From Sphingobacteriaceae bacterium (GTDB lineage: Bacteria > Bacteroidota > Bacteroidia > Sphingobacteriales > Sphingobacteriaceae): a DNA stretch of 36,940 bases. This document shows positions 25,987 through 35,108 of this stretch, one piece after another; positions within the stretch are counted from its first letter, which is position 1, and each line of letters opens with the position of its first letter. Both the position numbers and the translations under genes were made by a program. The stretch covers positions 1-36,940 of the forward strand of contig CANKAT010000025.1 in the NCBI GenBank assembly GCA_947479815.1, given 5' to 3'. The notes beneath the pieces were generated by a model. It did not search any database. It was not told where the DNA came from and saw only the letters and a program-made list of their open reading frames with translations.

Positions 25987-27897
25987 TTATTTGTGTGTGA
26001 TTTTAAATTCTGTTCGTCTGTTATTTTTGCGGCCTTGTTCAGTGTTATTATCAGAAAGTGGCTGACCTTCACCATATCCTTTAAAACTTAATTTGGTTAA
26101 AGGTATTTTATTTTTTATCAAATACTCATAAACTATTTTAGCTCTATTGGTAGAAAGAATCAGGTTTGATTGGTCTTCTCCTATTTTATCGGTATGTCCG
26201 CCAATTTCGATCGATATTGTTGGGTTTTCTCTTAAAAAAAGAATAAGCTGTTGTAATTCTACCATAGATTCAGGTAAGAGATCATATTTGTTGTTCTCAA
26301 AAAATACATTATTTAATATAACCATTTTTCCGATCTCGATTTTCTGTAAAGAAACATCTATGTTAAATGGTTGATTTTCTAGATTTCCTACAAGTGTAAA
26401 GTTCTGTGAATAAAATAAATATCCTTCTTTTGATACGGTAAGTCCATAAGATTTGCCGGCAGGTAATGCGGCAAGAAATTCTCCATTTTCAGGATCTGCA
26501 ACCTCATCATAAATAGTTTGTCCATTCATCAAATTTGTGATTTGAATATGTGCATCCAAGGCCTCCTTACTAAGATTATCAAAAACTTTACCTTTAACAT
26601 AGGTAACTGCTTTGGGTTTGAATTTTTCTGGTAATTCAAAAGAGTAAATATCTAGCTTTCCATATCCTTCTTTTTGATTACTTGAAAAGAAGGCCAGTTT
26701 GCCATCGGTACTTATGCTTAAACCACTTTCTTCTGCGAATGTATTGATTGGGAAACCTAAATTTTCAGGTTTTTGCCAACCTGTTTGTTTCTCGCCTACA
26801 TATGCTTTTCTACTTAAGAACATATCTTTATTACCCATGCCTGGCCATCCATTTGATGAAAAATAAAGACTTTCATTATCTGGATGTATAAATGGAGATT
26901 GTTCATCATAAGAAGTATTAACTTCCATACCCAGATTAACAGGATTTGACCATGTACCATCAGTGTTTAATTCAGAACTCCATATATCATAGCCTCCATA
27001 ACCACCCTGCCGATTACTCACAAAATATAAGGTGCGGCCATCAGCACTGATGGAGGGTTGAGATTCCCAGCCGGCAGTATTTACTGGTCCACCAATATTA
27101 AAAGGTGTACTCCAATCATTTCCTTCCCTTTTTGAAATGTAAATATCACATCTTCCTAAACCATCAGGGCGATTACATCCTGTAAAAAATAGATAATTGC
27201 CATCTGGCGAAATATTTTGAGCACCTTCATTAAAATTAGATGTATTAATTTCTTTACTTAAAAATTCAGCAACAGACCATTCGCCATTTCGTTTCACACT
27301 TTTAAAGAAATCTTCATTGCGATTTTCCTGGCGAGTGAATATGATCATTTTTTCATCTGCAGTAACCACAGGTAGATATTCATCTTCTTTTGTATTGATT
27401 GCCGCACCCATATTAACAGGTTTAAATGGAACAGGTGATTTTTGGGCATCCAAACTAAATTTACAATCTCTAATAAATTTATTGATCTTGTCAATGCTTG
27501 CATTATTTAAACCAGGATAGGTCAAATATTTATTGAAATGTTCTATCGCTTTGGCATAATTTCCAGTATTTAGCTCAGATTCAGCGATTCCAAAATAGGT
27601 GAGAGGATGGAATTCAGGATCTATTGAAAGAACTCTTTGATAGTTATTTAAGGCATTGGAATACTTCCCTGACTTTCTGTACAGATCACCTAATTGCTGA
27701 TATGCGAATAGAAAGTTAGGGTCTAAAGATATGGCCTGATTAAGTTCAGATATGGCCTTATCATACAATTTCTCAGAAATAGATTGATTAGCCTGTTCAT
27801 ACGCTTTTTGGGCCTGCTTATTTGTCGAGCTTGTTTGCTTTTGAGCAAACACAATCAGGGGTAGAAGGCAAAAAACAAGTAATAAACGCTTAATCAT
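25987..27897 (-). CDS. TPR-PD40-CRD-OmpA outer-membrane protein (PorE-like architecture)
   Basis: A 636-residue exported protein. A Sec signal (1 to about 18, VFAQ) is followed by three or four TPRs (about 28-150), a five- or six-bladed PD40/WD40-like propeller (about 165-425, repeated S-DG--L-F-SN type blades), a carboxypeptidase-regulatory-like domain (about 430-515) and an OmpA C-terminal peptidoglycan-binding domain (about 525-636, IGGHTDKIGEDQSNLILS and NRRTEF). This order is that of P. gingivalis PorE of the type IX secretion system. Unlike PorE, no lipobox cysteine is seen, so it may be a paralogue. Followed at 2 bases by the DUF6526 gene. Confidence 0.9.
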   Translation of the reverse strand: MIKRLLLVFCLLPLIVFAQKQTSSTNKQAQKAYEQANQSISEKLYDKAISELNQAISLDPNFLFAYQQLGDLYRKSGKYSNALNNYQRVLSIDPEFHPLTYFGIAESELNTGNYAKAIEHFNKYLTYPGLNNASIDKINKFIRDCKFSLDAQKSPVPFKPVNMGAAINTKEDEYLPVVTADEKMIIFTRQENRNEDFFKSVKRNGEWSVAEFLSKEINTSNFNEGAQNISPDGNYLFFTGCNRPDGLGRCDIYISKREGNDWSTPFNIGGPVNTAGWESQPSISADGRTLYFVSNRQGGYGGYDIWSSELNTDGTWSNPVNLGMEVNTSYDEQSPFIHPDNESLYFSSNGWPGMGNKDMFLSRKAYVGEKQTGWQKPENLGFPINTFAEESGLSISTDGKLAFFSSNQKEGYGKLDIYSFELPEKFKPKAVTYVKGKVFDNLSKEALDAHIQITNLMNGQTIYDEVADPENGEFLAALPAGKSYGLTVSKEGYLFYSQNFTLVGNLENQPFNIDVSLQKIEIGKMVILNNVFFENNKYDLLPESMVELQQLILFLRENPTISIEIGGHTDKIGEDQSNLILSTNRAKIVYEYLIKNKIPLTKLSFKGYGEGQPLSDNNTEQGRKNNRRTEFKITHK

Positions 27898-28008
27898 ACC
27901 TATTGCGGAAAATCCCTTTGTATGAAGGTAAAAAATTAATTTTACTTAGCCTATTGTTGCCAATCAAAGTTTATATGCATTGACTGATTTGAAAAAAATA
28001 GAAATAGC

Positions 28009-28632
28009 CTAAGGAATGTTCAGGTATTTATGAGTTTGTAATGAAATTTCCCATTTAGGATTCTGCATTACGTAATCAATGATCAAGGGAGTAATTTCCG
28101 AACTTTTAGACCACTCAGGTTGTAAATATAATTTGCAGTTCTCTGCAACATGAGCTGCATGTTCTTCAGCCCAAAGAAAATCACTTTTATTAAATACGAT
28201 CACTTTCAACTCGCCAGCAAAAGGCAAAATATCTGGTCTTGGCGACTTGAATTTTTTGGGTGATAAACAGATCCAGTCCCAACTTCCTGAAAGAGGATAA
28301 GCTCCGGATGTTTCAATAAATGTTTTGATGCCTCGTTTTTGTAATTCAGTTGTTAAATAGTCGAGATTATAAATAAGCGGTTCACCACCAGTAACAACTA
28401 CCGCCTTTCCCGGAAATTTTTCTGCATTCTGAACAATTTGGTCTGCTGAAGTTAGGGGATGTAATTCGGCATCCCAGCTTTCTTTTACGTCACACCAATG
28501 ACAACCCACATCGCAACCACCCAAGCGAATAAAATAGGCTGCTTTCCCTGAATGAAATCCTTCTCCTTGAATGGTGTAAAACTCTTCCATTAAAGGTAAT
28601 AATGTGCCGTCGGGTGGAATTTGATGTGCCAT
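28009..28632 (-). CDS. queE: 7-carboxy-7-deazaguanine synthase (radical SAM)
   Basis: Radical SAM enzyme that rearranges 6-carboxytetrahydropterin to 7-carboxy-7-deazaguanine in queuosine synthesis; 207 residues. The cluster-binding motif is CDVGCHWC (Cx3Cx2C, residues 40-47), preceded by FYTIQGEGFHSGKAAYFIRL, which is typical of QueE. VVTGGEPLIYNL is the GGE SAM-contact motif. No other queuosine gene is in the window. The ATG at 28632 is 17 bases from a -7 element. Divergent from the Rieske gene. Confidence 0.94.
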   Translation of the reverse strand: MAHQIPPDGTLLPLMEEFYTIQGEGFHSGKAAYFIRLGGCDVGCHWCDVKESWDAELHPLTSADQIVQNAEKFPGKAVVVTGGEPLIYNLDYLTTELQKRGIKTFIETSGAYPLSGSWDWICLSPKKFKSPRPDILPFAGELKVIVFNKSDFLWAEEHAAHVAENCKLYLQPEWSKSSEITPLIIDYVMQNPKWEISLQTHKYLNIP

Positions 28633-28648
28633 TTTGTAACTTAGGATA

Positions 28649-28656
28649 CAAATATA
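28649..28656 (-). promoter_or_regulatory. Bacteroidota -7 element, queE promoter
   Basis: CAAATATA reads TATATTTG on the minus strand, 17 bases before the queE ATG, implying a leader of roughly ten bases. Confidence 0.5.
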
Positions 28657-28724
28657 CTTAAGTTTAATTTCTGAACCTTGTTTTAAGAGGATTGAGACAT
28701 AAAATTGACAATTTCTGATACCTG

Positions 28725-29054
28725 ATGAACTGGATTAAGCTATTTCCTTTAACAATTTTTTCTTCCGAAGACTTTCTAAAGCCGATAACTGTTGCAGGCA
28801 AGAAGCTATGCCTAGTTAAAACTGAAGGCAAAATATTTGCTATACAAAATAAATGTCCTCATGCCGGTGCTCACCTCAGTAATGGTTGGTGTTCAAAAGG
28901 AAAGATTATTTGTCCATATCATAGACAAGAATTTGATTTGGAAACAGGTAGAGGAGCAGCTGGGCAAAATAATTATGTGGATACTTACCCAATTGAAATT
29001 CAAGAAGATGGTGTTTATATTGGCATTAAAAAATCGTGGTGGAAATTTTGGTAA
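28725..29054 (+). CDS. Rieske 2Fe-2S ferredoxin-like protein
   Basis: A 109-residue single-domain Rieske protein. The cluster ligands are C-P-H in NKCPHAGAHL and C-P-Y-H in IICPYHRQEFDL, the CxH-CxxH pair. It has no signal peptide and no partner oxygenase, so it resembles the soluble Rieske ferredoxins or NirD-like small proteins. Its electron-transfer partner is unknown. It is transcribed alone, divergently from queE (92-base spacer), and converges on folD. The start ATG is the first in frame and leaves a complete domain. Confidence 0.88.
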   Translation: MNWIKLFPLTIFSSEDFLKPITVAGKKLCLVKTEGKIFAIQNKCPHAGAHLSNGWCSKGKIICPYHRQEFDLETGRGAAGQNNYVDTYPIEIQEDGVYIGIKKSWWKFW

Positions 29055-29062
29055 TGCATTTA

Positions 29063-29097
29063 ATCTCGAGGTTTAAGAATACTTAGAATCACGAGAT
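29063..29097. terminator. Possible weak hairpin between Rieske gene and folD
   Basis: ATCTCG (29063-29068) and CGAGAT (29092-29097) are inverted repeats with an imperfect inner TTAAG/CTTAG pairing, in the convergent 46-base gap. There is no T tract, so this is only a candidate terminator. Confidence 0.25.
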
Positions 29098-29100
29098 CAA

Positions 29101-29979
29101 TTAATAAATCTCTTTTTTAGCTGAAGCGAGGGTGTTTTTAAGTAATCCAACAATGGTCATTAATCCAACTCCGCCAGGTACAGGAGTGATCCAGGATGCT
29201 TTCGGAGCAACATTTTCAAAGTCAACATCGCCGTATAATTTGTATCCTGATTTTGTTTCTGTTGAAATTTCACGGTTCATGCCCACATCGATAACAATGG
29301 CACCCTCTTTTACCATATCAGCGGTGACAAAGTTTTTCTTTCCTATTGCAACAATCAATATGTCGGCATCTAAACTAAATTTTTTAATATCTGGAGTTTT
29401 ACTGTGGCAAATGGTTACTGTGCAATTACCTGGATTGGTATTTCTGGCCATTAAAATGCTCATCGGTGAGCCAACAATATTACTTCTTCCAATAACAACG
29501 CAATGCTTACCGCTGGTATCTATACCATATTCCTGCAACATCAGCAAAATACCATAAGGTGTTGCGGGTAAGAAGGAGGGTAGGTTACGTTGCATCCGTC
29601 CAAGATTTACAGGATGGAAGCCATCTACATCTTTTTCGGGCGAAATTTTTTCAGTGACTTTATCAGCCGATATATGTTTAGGTAAAGGAAGTTGTACTAA
29701 TATACCGTCTGTCTCTGGATCCTGATTAATTTCATCGATTTTTTTTAGGAGTTCATCTTCAGTGATTGAACTTTCATAGCGGTATAATGTTGAATTAAAA
29801 CCAACTTTTTCACAGTTCTTGATCTTGCTGGCTACATAAGTTTCAGAACCACCATCATGACCAACAAGTATAGCAACCAGATGTGGTTTTCTACCTGTTT
29901 TATCAAGGATTTCAGCGGCCTCAATAGCTATCTGTTGTTTTAATTTCTCAGATACAAATTTTCCGTCCAGTAATTGCAT
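29101..29979 (-). CDS. folD: Methylenetetrahydrofolate dehydrogenase/cyclohydrolase
   Basis: Bifunctional enzyme interconverting 5,10-methylene-, methenyl- and 10-formyl-tetrahydrofolate; 292 residues. Typical motifs: [20 protein letters not shown] with the catalytic Lys, [25 protein letters not shown], the Rossmann motif [17 protein letters not shown] and [12 protein letters not shown] near the end. All family blocks are intact. It lies 84 bases downstream of lepA in the same direction and may be cotranscribed, but the spacer leaves room for its own promoter. No regulatory element is evident. Confidence 0.97.
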   Translation of the reverse strand: MQLLDGKFVSEKLKQQIAIEAAEILDKTGRKPHLVAILVGHDGGSETYVASKIKNCEKVGFNSTLYRYESSITEDELLKKIDEINQDPETDGILVQLPLPKHISADKVTEKISPEKDVDGFHPVNLGRMQRNLPSFLPATPYGILLMLQEYGIDTSGKHCVVIGRSNIVGSPMSILMARNTNPGNCTVTICHSKTPDIKKFSLDADILIVAIGKKNFVTADMVKEGAIVIDVGMNREISTETKSGYKLYGDVDFENVAPKASWITPVPGGVGLMTIVGLLKNTLASAKKEIY

Positions 29980-30063
29980 TGATTTATTAATTGTGTATTT
30001 ATTTACATTAAACAGCTTATTAACCTGTATTATTCGCTATTCGCACTACACCAAAACAGTGTA

Positions 30064-31851
30064 TTAATCTAATTTTAGGACAGCCATAAATGCCGTTTGC
30101 GGTATTTCTACGTTTCCTACTTGACGCATTCGTTTTTTACCTTTCTTTTGTTTTTCCAAAAGCTTTCTCTTTCTAGAAATATCTCCACCGTAGCATTTTG
30201 CAGTTACATCTTTACGTAAGGCTTTCACTGTTTCACGAGCAATGATTTTTGCACCGATTGAAGCCTGAATAATAATTTCAAATTGCTGGCGAGGAATTAA
30301 TTCTCTTAATTTTTCACAAATTTTCTTTCCAAAATTATAGGAGTTTGTACGGTGAATAAGTGAAGATAAGGCATCAACAGGTTCAGCATTTAATAGAATA
30401 TCTAATCGAACTAAATCTGATTGTCGATAACCGATCTGATGATAATCAAATGAGGCATAACCTTTTGAAATTGTTTTTAATCGATCGTAAAAATCGAATA
30501 CAATTTCACCCATAGGCATTTCAAATATTAGTTCAACACGGTCTGAAGTCAGGTAAGATTGATTGATGATTGTGCCTCTCTTCTGTATGCAGAGCGACAT
30601 GATCGACCCTACAAATTCAGATTTTGTAATAATATTAGCCTTAATATAGGGCTCTTGAACATAATCAAGTTTACTCGGGTCAGGAAGATCAGACGGATTA
30701 TGAACATCAATTTCAATTCCCTTTGATGTAAATGCTTTATAAGATACGTTTGGAACAGTTGTGATAACGGTCATATCAAATTCACGTTCCAGGCGTTCTT
30801 GTATGATTTCCATATGAAGCATGCCCAGGAAACCGCAACGGAAACCAAATCCTAAGGCAGCAGATGATTCGGGCTCAAATACAATTGATGCATCATTGAG
30901 TTGCAACTTGTGCATACTTTCTCGAAGCTCTTCGTACTCATCGGTATCAACAGGATAAATACCTGCAAAAACCATTGGTTTAACCTCTTCAAAACCTTTA
31001 ATTGGCTCTTTACTTGGTTTGTCTCTATGTGTAATGGTATCACCAACCTTTACTTCACGTGCTTCTTTTATTCCGGATATGATATAACCAACATCACCTG
31101 TTTTAATGACATCTTTAGGCTTTTGTGTAAGTTTTAATGTCCCAACTTCTTCAGCGATATAATCTTTATCGGTGGCCACGAATTTTACCCGGTCACCTTT
31201 ACGGATTTCGCCGTTCAAAACTTTAAAATAGGCAATAATTCCTCTAAAAGAATTAAATACCGAGTCAAATATCAAGGCCTGTAATTCACCATCAGGATTT
31301 CCTTTTGGAGAAGGTACTCGCTCTACAATAGCCCGAAGTATAGTATCAACTCCTAGTCCCGTTTTACCCGAAGCTGGAATGATTTCTTCACGTTTGCAAC
31401 CGATCAGTTCAATGATCTGGTCTTTAACTTCTTCGGGCATAGCACCTGGAAGGTCCATCTTATTTAAGATTGGAATGATCTCAAGATCATGTTCCAAGGC
31501 TAAATATAAATTTGAAATTGTTTGTGCCTGTATACCCTGTGAAGCATCTACAATCAGTAATGCACCTTCGCAGGCAGCAATTGAACGGGATACTTCATAA
31601 GAAAAATCAACATGGCCAGGTGTATCAATCAGGTTTAGAACATAAGGTTGTCCATCCTGAATATAATCCATTTGTATAGCATGGCTCTTAATTGTTATCC
31701 CACGCTCGCGTTCCAAATCCATATCATCAAGTAACTGAGCTTGTGATTCACGTTGTGTGATGGTATTGGTATACTCCAGAAGACGGTCAGCCAATGTGCT
31801 TTTACCGTGGTCAATATGAGCTATTATGCAAAAATTACGTATGTACTTCAT
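30064..31851 (-). CDS. lepA: Elongation factor 4 (LepA)
   Basis: Ribosome-associated translational GTPase, 595 residues, typical length. G1 is [10 protein letters not shown] (12-21), G2 region RGITIKS, G3 [16 protein letters not shown]4 [10 protein letters not shown]4-specific C-terminal domain is shown by the [17 protein letters not shown] basic segment and FMAVLKLD end; [11 protein letters not shown] is another LepA-conserved block. The ATG at 31851 lies 9 bases after a -7 element, so the mRNA leader would be only a base or two. Identity is secure. Confidence 0.98.
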   Translation of the reverse strand: MKYIRNFCIIAHIDHGKSTLADRLLEYTNTITQRESQAQLLDDMDLERERGITIKSHAIQMDYIQDGQPYVLNLIDTPGHVDFSYEVSRSIAACEGALLIVDASQGIQAQTISNLYLALEHDLEIIPILNKMDLPGAMPEEVKDQIIELIGCKREEIIPASGKTGLGVDTILRAIVERVPSPKGNPDGELQALIFDSVFNSFRGIIAYFKVLNGEIRKGDRVKFVATDKDYIAEEVGTLKLTQKPKDVIKTGDVGYIISGIKEAREVKVGDTITHRDKPSKEPIKGFEEVKPMVFAGIYPVDTDEYEELRESMHKLQLNDASIVFEPESSAALGFGFRCGFLGMLHMEIIQERLEREFDMTVITTVPNVSYKAFTSKGIEIDVHNPSDLPDPSKLDYVQEPYIKANIITKSEFVGSIMSLCIQKRGTIINQSYLTSDRVELIFEMPMGEIVFDFYDRLKTISKGYASFDYHQIGYRQSDLVRLDILLNAEPVDALSSLIHRTNSYNFGKKICEKLRELIPRQQFEIIIQASIGAKIIARETVKALRKDVTAKCYGGDISRKRKLLEKQKKGKKRMRQVGNVEIPQTAFMAVLKLD

Positions 31852-31859
31852 TTGAAGCG

Positions 31860-31867
31860 CAAATATA
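31860..31867 (-). promoter_or_regulatory. Bacteroidota -7 element, lepA promoter
   Basis: CAAATATA reads TATATTTG on the minus strand and ends 9 bases before the lepA ATG, predicting a nearly leaderless transcript. Confidence 0.45.
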
Positions 31868-32036
31868 GTTTTTTAAGCGTAAATTATGGTTTAGTTCTTC
31901 CAATTATGAGATTAGTTGTGACTGTTTATTTAAACCTGAATTTTGAACAATGAGAATTTGTATTTTTTTTATAAGGAGTTTCTCACTACTACTTTTTTTT
32001 ACTATTTTGTCTGAAAACTAATATATAGCGAATTCA

Positions 32037-33167
32037 ATGACTATTGGCATCTTACGCGAACCGACTACAGAATCTAGGGTCTCTTTAATTCCCGAGCACA
32101 TTGCGGCACTCAAAAAACAAAATATTCATGTATTGGCAGAGCATAATTGTGGTAACCATGCTTATGCATCCGACTTATTATATACAGAGCAGGGTGCTGA
32201 GTTATGCTCCCGAGAAAATGTATTAAAGAATTCTGATATTCTGCTCAGTATAAATCTCCTTACAACAGAGGATTTAAAAAATTTAAAGAAGAATGCAGTT
32301 GTTTTAGGTGTTTATAATCCACTTTCAAATTTTGCATTAATTAATGATTGGGCTTCTAAGGGTTTAACAACATTTAGTATGGATATGCTTCCCCGTACAA
32401 CCAGGGCTCAGAGCATGGATATTCTTAGTTCCCAGGCAAATATTGCAGGTTATAAGGCAGTATTACTAGCTGCTATGCAGTTGCCAAAATATTTCCCAAT
32501 GTTCATGACCGCTGCCGGAAGTATTGCACCAGCAAAAGTTATGATATTAGGAGCAGGTGTAGCAGGGCTTCAGGCTATTGCAACTGCTAAGAGATTAGGA
32601 GCCGTAGTGGAAGTATTTGATACTAGACCTGCTGTAAAAGAAGAAGTAATGAGTTTGGGTGCTAAATTTATTGAAGTTGAAGGAGCTCTCGATGCCTCAA
32701 AAGCAGGAGGTTATGCTGTAGATCAAACTGAAGACTACAAGCAAAAACAACAGCAGCGAATTGCTGAAGTTGCTTCAAAAGCTGATGTGATTATTACAAC
32801 GGCCCAAATACCTGGTAAGAAAGCACCAATTCTTTTACCTGACAGTATTCTGGATTCAATGAAAAATGGGTCTTTGATTATTGATCTTGCTTCTGCTACT
32901 GGTGGGAACACTACACAAACTAAAGACAATGAAACTATAGTTTATAAAAATGTAACCATTATAGGTAATTCAAATCTTCAGGGTACGATGCCCTCAGATG
33001 CAAGTAAGCTCTATGGAAAGAATATTCTGAATTTTCTTCAATTAATCTTTGGAGCTGAGGGGCAGATCAATCTTAATTTTGAAGATGATTTAGTAAAGGG
33101 AACTTGTATTACATATAATGGTGAGGTTTGTAATGCTAGGGTGAAGGAAGTTTTAAGTAGTAAGTAA
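32037..33167 (+). CDS. pntAA: NAD(P) transhydrogenase subunit alpha, part 1
   Basis: NAD(H)-binding soluble subunit of proton-translocating transhydrogenase, 376 residues. The N-terminal alanine-dehydrogenase/PNT region opens with GILREPTTESRVSLIPEHIA, and the Rossmann motif is GAGVAGLQAIATAKRLGA with VFDTRPAVKEEV after it. The membrane part present in the E. coli alpha chain is missing and is encoded separately by the next gene, as in three-subunit transhydrogenases. The last codons (Ser-Ser-Lys-stop, from 33155) lie inside heptad array 2, so the C-terminus is written by the repeat. First gene of the operon; no good -7 element was found upstream. Confidence 0.94.
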   Translation: MTIGILREPTTESRVSLIPEHIAALKKQNIHVLAEHNCGNHAYASDLLYTEQGAELCSRENVLKNSDILLSINLLTTEDLKNLKKNAVVLGVYNPLSNFALINDWASKGLTTFSMDMLPRTTRAQSMDILSSQANIAGYKAVLLAAMQLPKYFPMFMTAAGSIAPAKVMILGAGVAGLQAIATAKRLGAVVEVFDTRPAVKEEVMSLGAKFIEVEGALDASKAGGYAVDQTEDYKQKQQQRIAEVASKADVIITTAQIPGKKAPILLPDSILDSMKNGSLIIDLASATGGNTTQTKDNETIVYKNVTIIGNSNLQGTMPSDASKLYGKNILNFLQLIFGAEGQINLNFEDDLVKGTCITYNGEVCNARVKEVLSSK

Positions 33168-33300
33168 TAAGTTGTAAGTAATAAGTTGTAAGTAATAAGT
33201 AATAAGTAATAAGTAGTAAGTAATAAGTAATAAGTTTTAGGTAATTCGTAATTCGTAATTCGTAATTAGTTTTCGTAATTCGTAATTCGTAATTAGTTTT
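33155..33300. repeat. Degenerate heptanucleotide tandem array 2
   Basis: Twenty-one units. AAGTAAT with AAGTAGT, AAGTTGT and AAGTTTT variants fill 33155-33238, AGGTAAT (33239-33245) forms a bridge, and TCGTAAT with TAGTTTT continues to 33300. One 6-base unit (33267-33272) is the only slip in the register. The array begins inside the coding end of pntAA, supplies its stop codon (33165-33167), and fills nearly all of the 167-base spacer to pntAB. It is expected to be transcribed within the operon mRNA. Confidence 0.92.
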
Positions 33301-33334
33301 ATTAATAAAAGTTCAATCAACAACCAACATATAT

Positions 33335-33643
33335 ATGGAAACAATGTTTAGCTGGCTATCGCTGCATCAGGAAATGATTTACATAGTAATTCTGAGTGTA
33401 TTTCTTGGAATTGAAGTTATCGGACGTGTGCCTAGTGTTCTGCACACTCCTTTGATGAGTGGTGCAAATGCTATTCATGGCGTAGTTATAATTGGGGCGA
33501 TTATAGTAATGGGAAAAGCTGAAAGCAATAATTTGCTAGCGCTTACTCTTGGATTTCTGGCAGTAATCTTAGGTACCTTGAATGTGGTTGGAGGCTTTGT
33601 GGTTACAGACCGTATGCTTGAAATGTTTAAAAAGAAGAAATAG
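33335..33643 (+). CDS. pntAB: NAD(P) transhydrogenase subunit alpha, part 2
   Basis: Small membrane subunit of transhydrogenase, 102 residues with three hydrophobic segments (about 13-29, 45-62, 68-92). The family pattern is present in FLGIEVIGRVPSVLHTPLMSGANAIHGV, here broken as IEVIGRVPSVLHTPLMSG and NAIHGVVIIGA; the same residues line the proton channel. Separate from the NAD-binding subunit, as in Rhodospirillum-type enzymes. Heptad array 2 lies between it and pntAA, and pntB follows after 58 bases. Confidence 0.94.
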   Translation: METMFSWLSLHQEMIYIVILSVFLGIEVIGRVPSVLHTPLMSGANAIHGVVIIGAIIVMGKAESNNLLALTLGFLAVILGTLNVVGGFVVTDRMLEMFKKKK

Positions 33644-33701
33644 AAATTTAGCGCGGTTGGCTATTTACTATATATATTGTTATAATTAGAAATTTAGAAT
33701 A

Positions 33702-35108
33702 ATGGAATTAAATATACTAATCATTTGTTACCTGATCGGGTCTGTAACCTTTATTATCGGATTAAAGATGTTAAGTCATCCGGAAAGTGCCAGAAAAGGA
33801 AACCTTATCGCAGCAGCTGGAATGGCTATATCTATTCTGGGGACCATTTTTCTATATGAAGAACAAGGTATAAAACTTGGGAATTACATCTGGATTTTCG
33901 CAGCATTGATTATTGGTACTGTTTTAGGGACTATCGCTGCAAAAAAGGTTAAGATGACCGCTATGCCAGAAATGGTTAGTTTATTTAACGGAATGGGTGG
34001 TGCCTGTGCTGCGTTAATTTCAATAGTAGAATTCGATCATCTTAATCATCAAATTCAGTTGGGTGGAGCAGTTAACAGTGGAACGCTCTTGATCATTTTT
34101 GCTGGATTGATCATTGGAACAATTTCATTTGCCGGTAGTATGGTGGCCTGGGCAAAACTGAATGGAAGAATTAAGGATTTTGCATTCAATGGTCAGCATA
34201 TTATGAACCTTGTTATTTTTGCTGTGATTATCTGTCTTTCAGCTTATCTGATCATTTCAGGTGATCCTGCAGCAGGATCCTTGTTCTATTTGGTTTTTGT
34301 ATTGTCAATTATTTACGGATTATTCTTTGTATTGCCTATCGGTGGTGCAGACATGCCGGTTGTTATTTCATTGTTAAATTCATTTACAGGTGTTGCAGCA
34401 GCCTTTGGTGGATTTTTGTATGATAATCCTGTAATGCTTACAGGTGGTATATTAGTGGGTTCGGCCGGTACAATCTTAACTATACTGATGTGTAAAGCAA
34501 TGAACCGACCATTGAGTAATGTTTTGATTGGCTCATTTGGTGGTTCTTCAACTGGGTCTGCAAGTAAAGATCAGGGTGCCTATAAAGAGATAAGTATTAG
34601 TGATTCTGCAGTTGTAATGAGTTATGCAAAAAAGGTTATGATCGTTCCTGGATATGGTTTAGCCGTTGCTCAGGCTCAGCACGTATGCCATGAACTTGAA
34701 AAATTACTTTCCGATAAAGGTGTTGAAGTAAATTATGCGATCCATCCAGTTGCAGGCCGTATGCCTGGACATATGAATGTACTTCTTGCAGAAGCAGATG
34801 TAGATTATGCCAGATTATTGGAAATGGAACTCGCAAATGAAGAATTTCCTCAAACAGATGTTGTTTTGGTTCTTGGAGCAAATGATGTGGTGAATCCTGC
34901 TGCCAAAACAGATCCCGGATCTCCAATTTATGGAATGCCAGTTCTTGATGTGGAATTGTCTAAGTTGGTAATTATTAATAAAAGGAGTATGAATCCCGGT
35001 TATGCTGGTATTGAAAATGAGCTCTTTTTCCAACCTAAATCTTCCATGTTATTTGGAGATGCGAAATCAGTACTTCAAAAATTAGTAGCAGAAATTAAAA
35101 CACTCTAA
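33702..35108 (+). CDS. pntB: NAD(P) transhydrogenase subunit beta
   Basis: NADP(H)-binding and membrane subunit, 468 residues. About nine hydrophobic segments fill residues 1-275 (e.g. MVSLFNGMGGACAALIS), followed by the soluble NADP domain: VPGYGLAVAQAQH, AIHPVAGRMPGHMNVLLAEA, VLVLGANDVVNPAAK and the KRSMNPGYAGIENELF segment that closes over NADP. Uses the proton gradient to make NADPH from NADH. Third gene of the pnt operon. Its stop codon TAA (35106-35108) overlaps the first unit of heptad array 3. Confidence 0.96.
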   Translation: MELNILIICYLIGSVTFIIGLKMLSHPESARKGNLIAAAGMAISILGTIFLYEEQGIKLGNYIWIFAALIIGTVLGTIAAKKVKMTAMPEMVSLFNGMGGACAALISIVEFDHLNHQIQLGGAVNSGTLLIIFAGLIIGTISFAGSMVAWAKLNGRIKDFAFNGQHIMNLVIFAVIICLSAYLIISGDPAAGSLFYLVFVLSIIYGLFFVLPIGGADMPVVISLLNSFTGVAAAFGGFLYDNPVMLTGGILVGSAGTILTILMCKAMNRPLSNVLIGSFGGSSTGSASKDQGAYKEISISDSAVVMSYAKKVMIVPGYGLAVAQAQHVCHELEKLLSDKGVEVNYAIHPVAGRMPGHMNVLLAEADVDYARLLEMELANEEFPQTDVVLVLGANDVVNPAAKTDPGSPIYGMPVLDVELSKLVIINKRSMNPGYAGIENELFFQPKSSMLFGDAKSVLQKLVAEIKTL

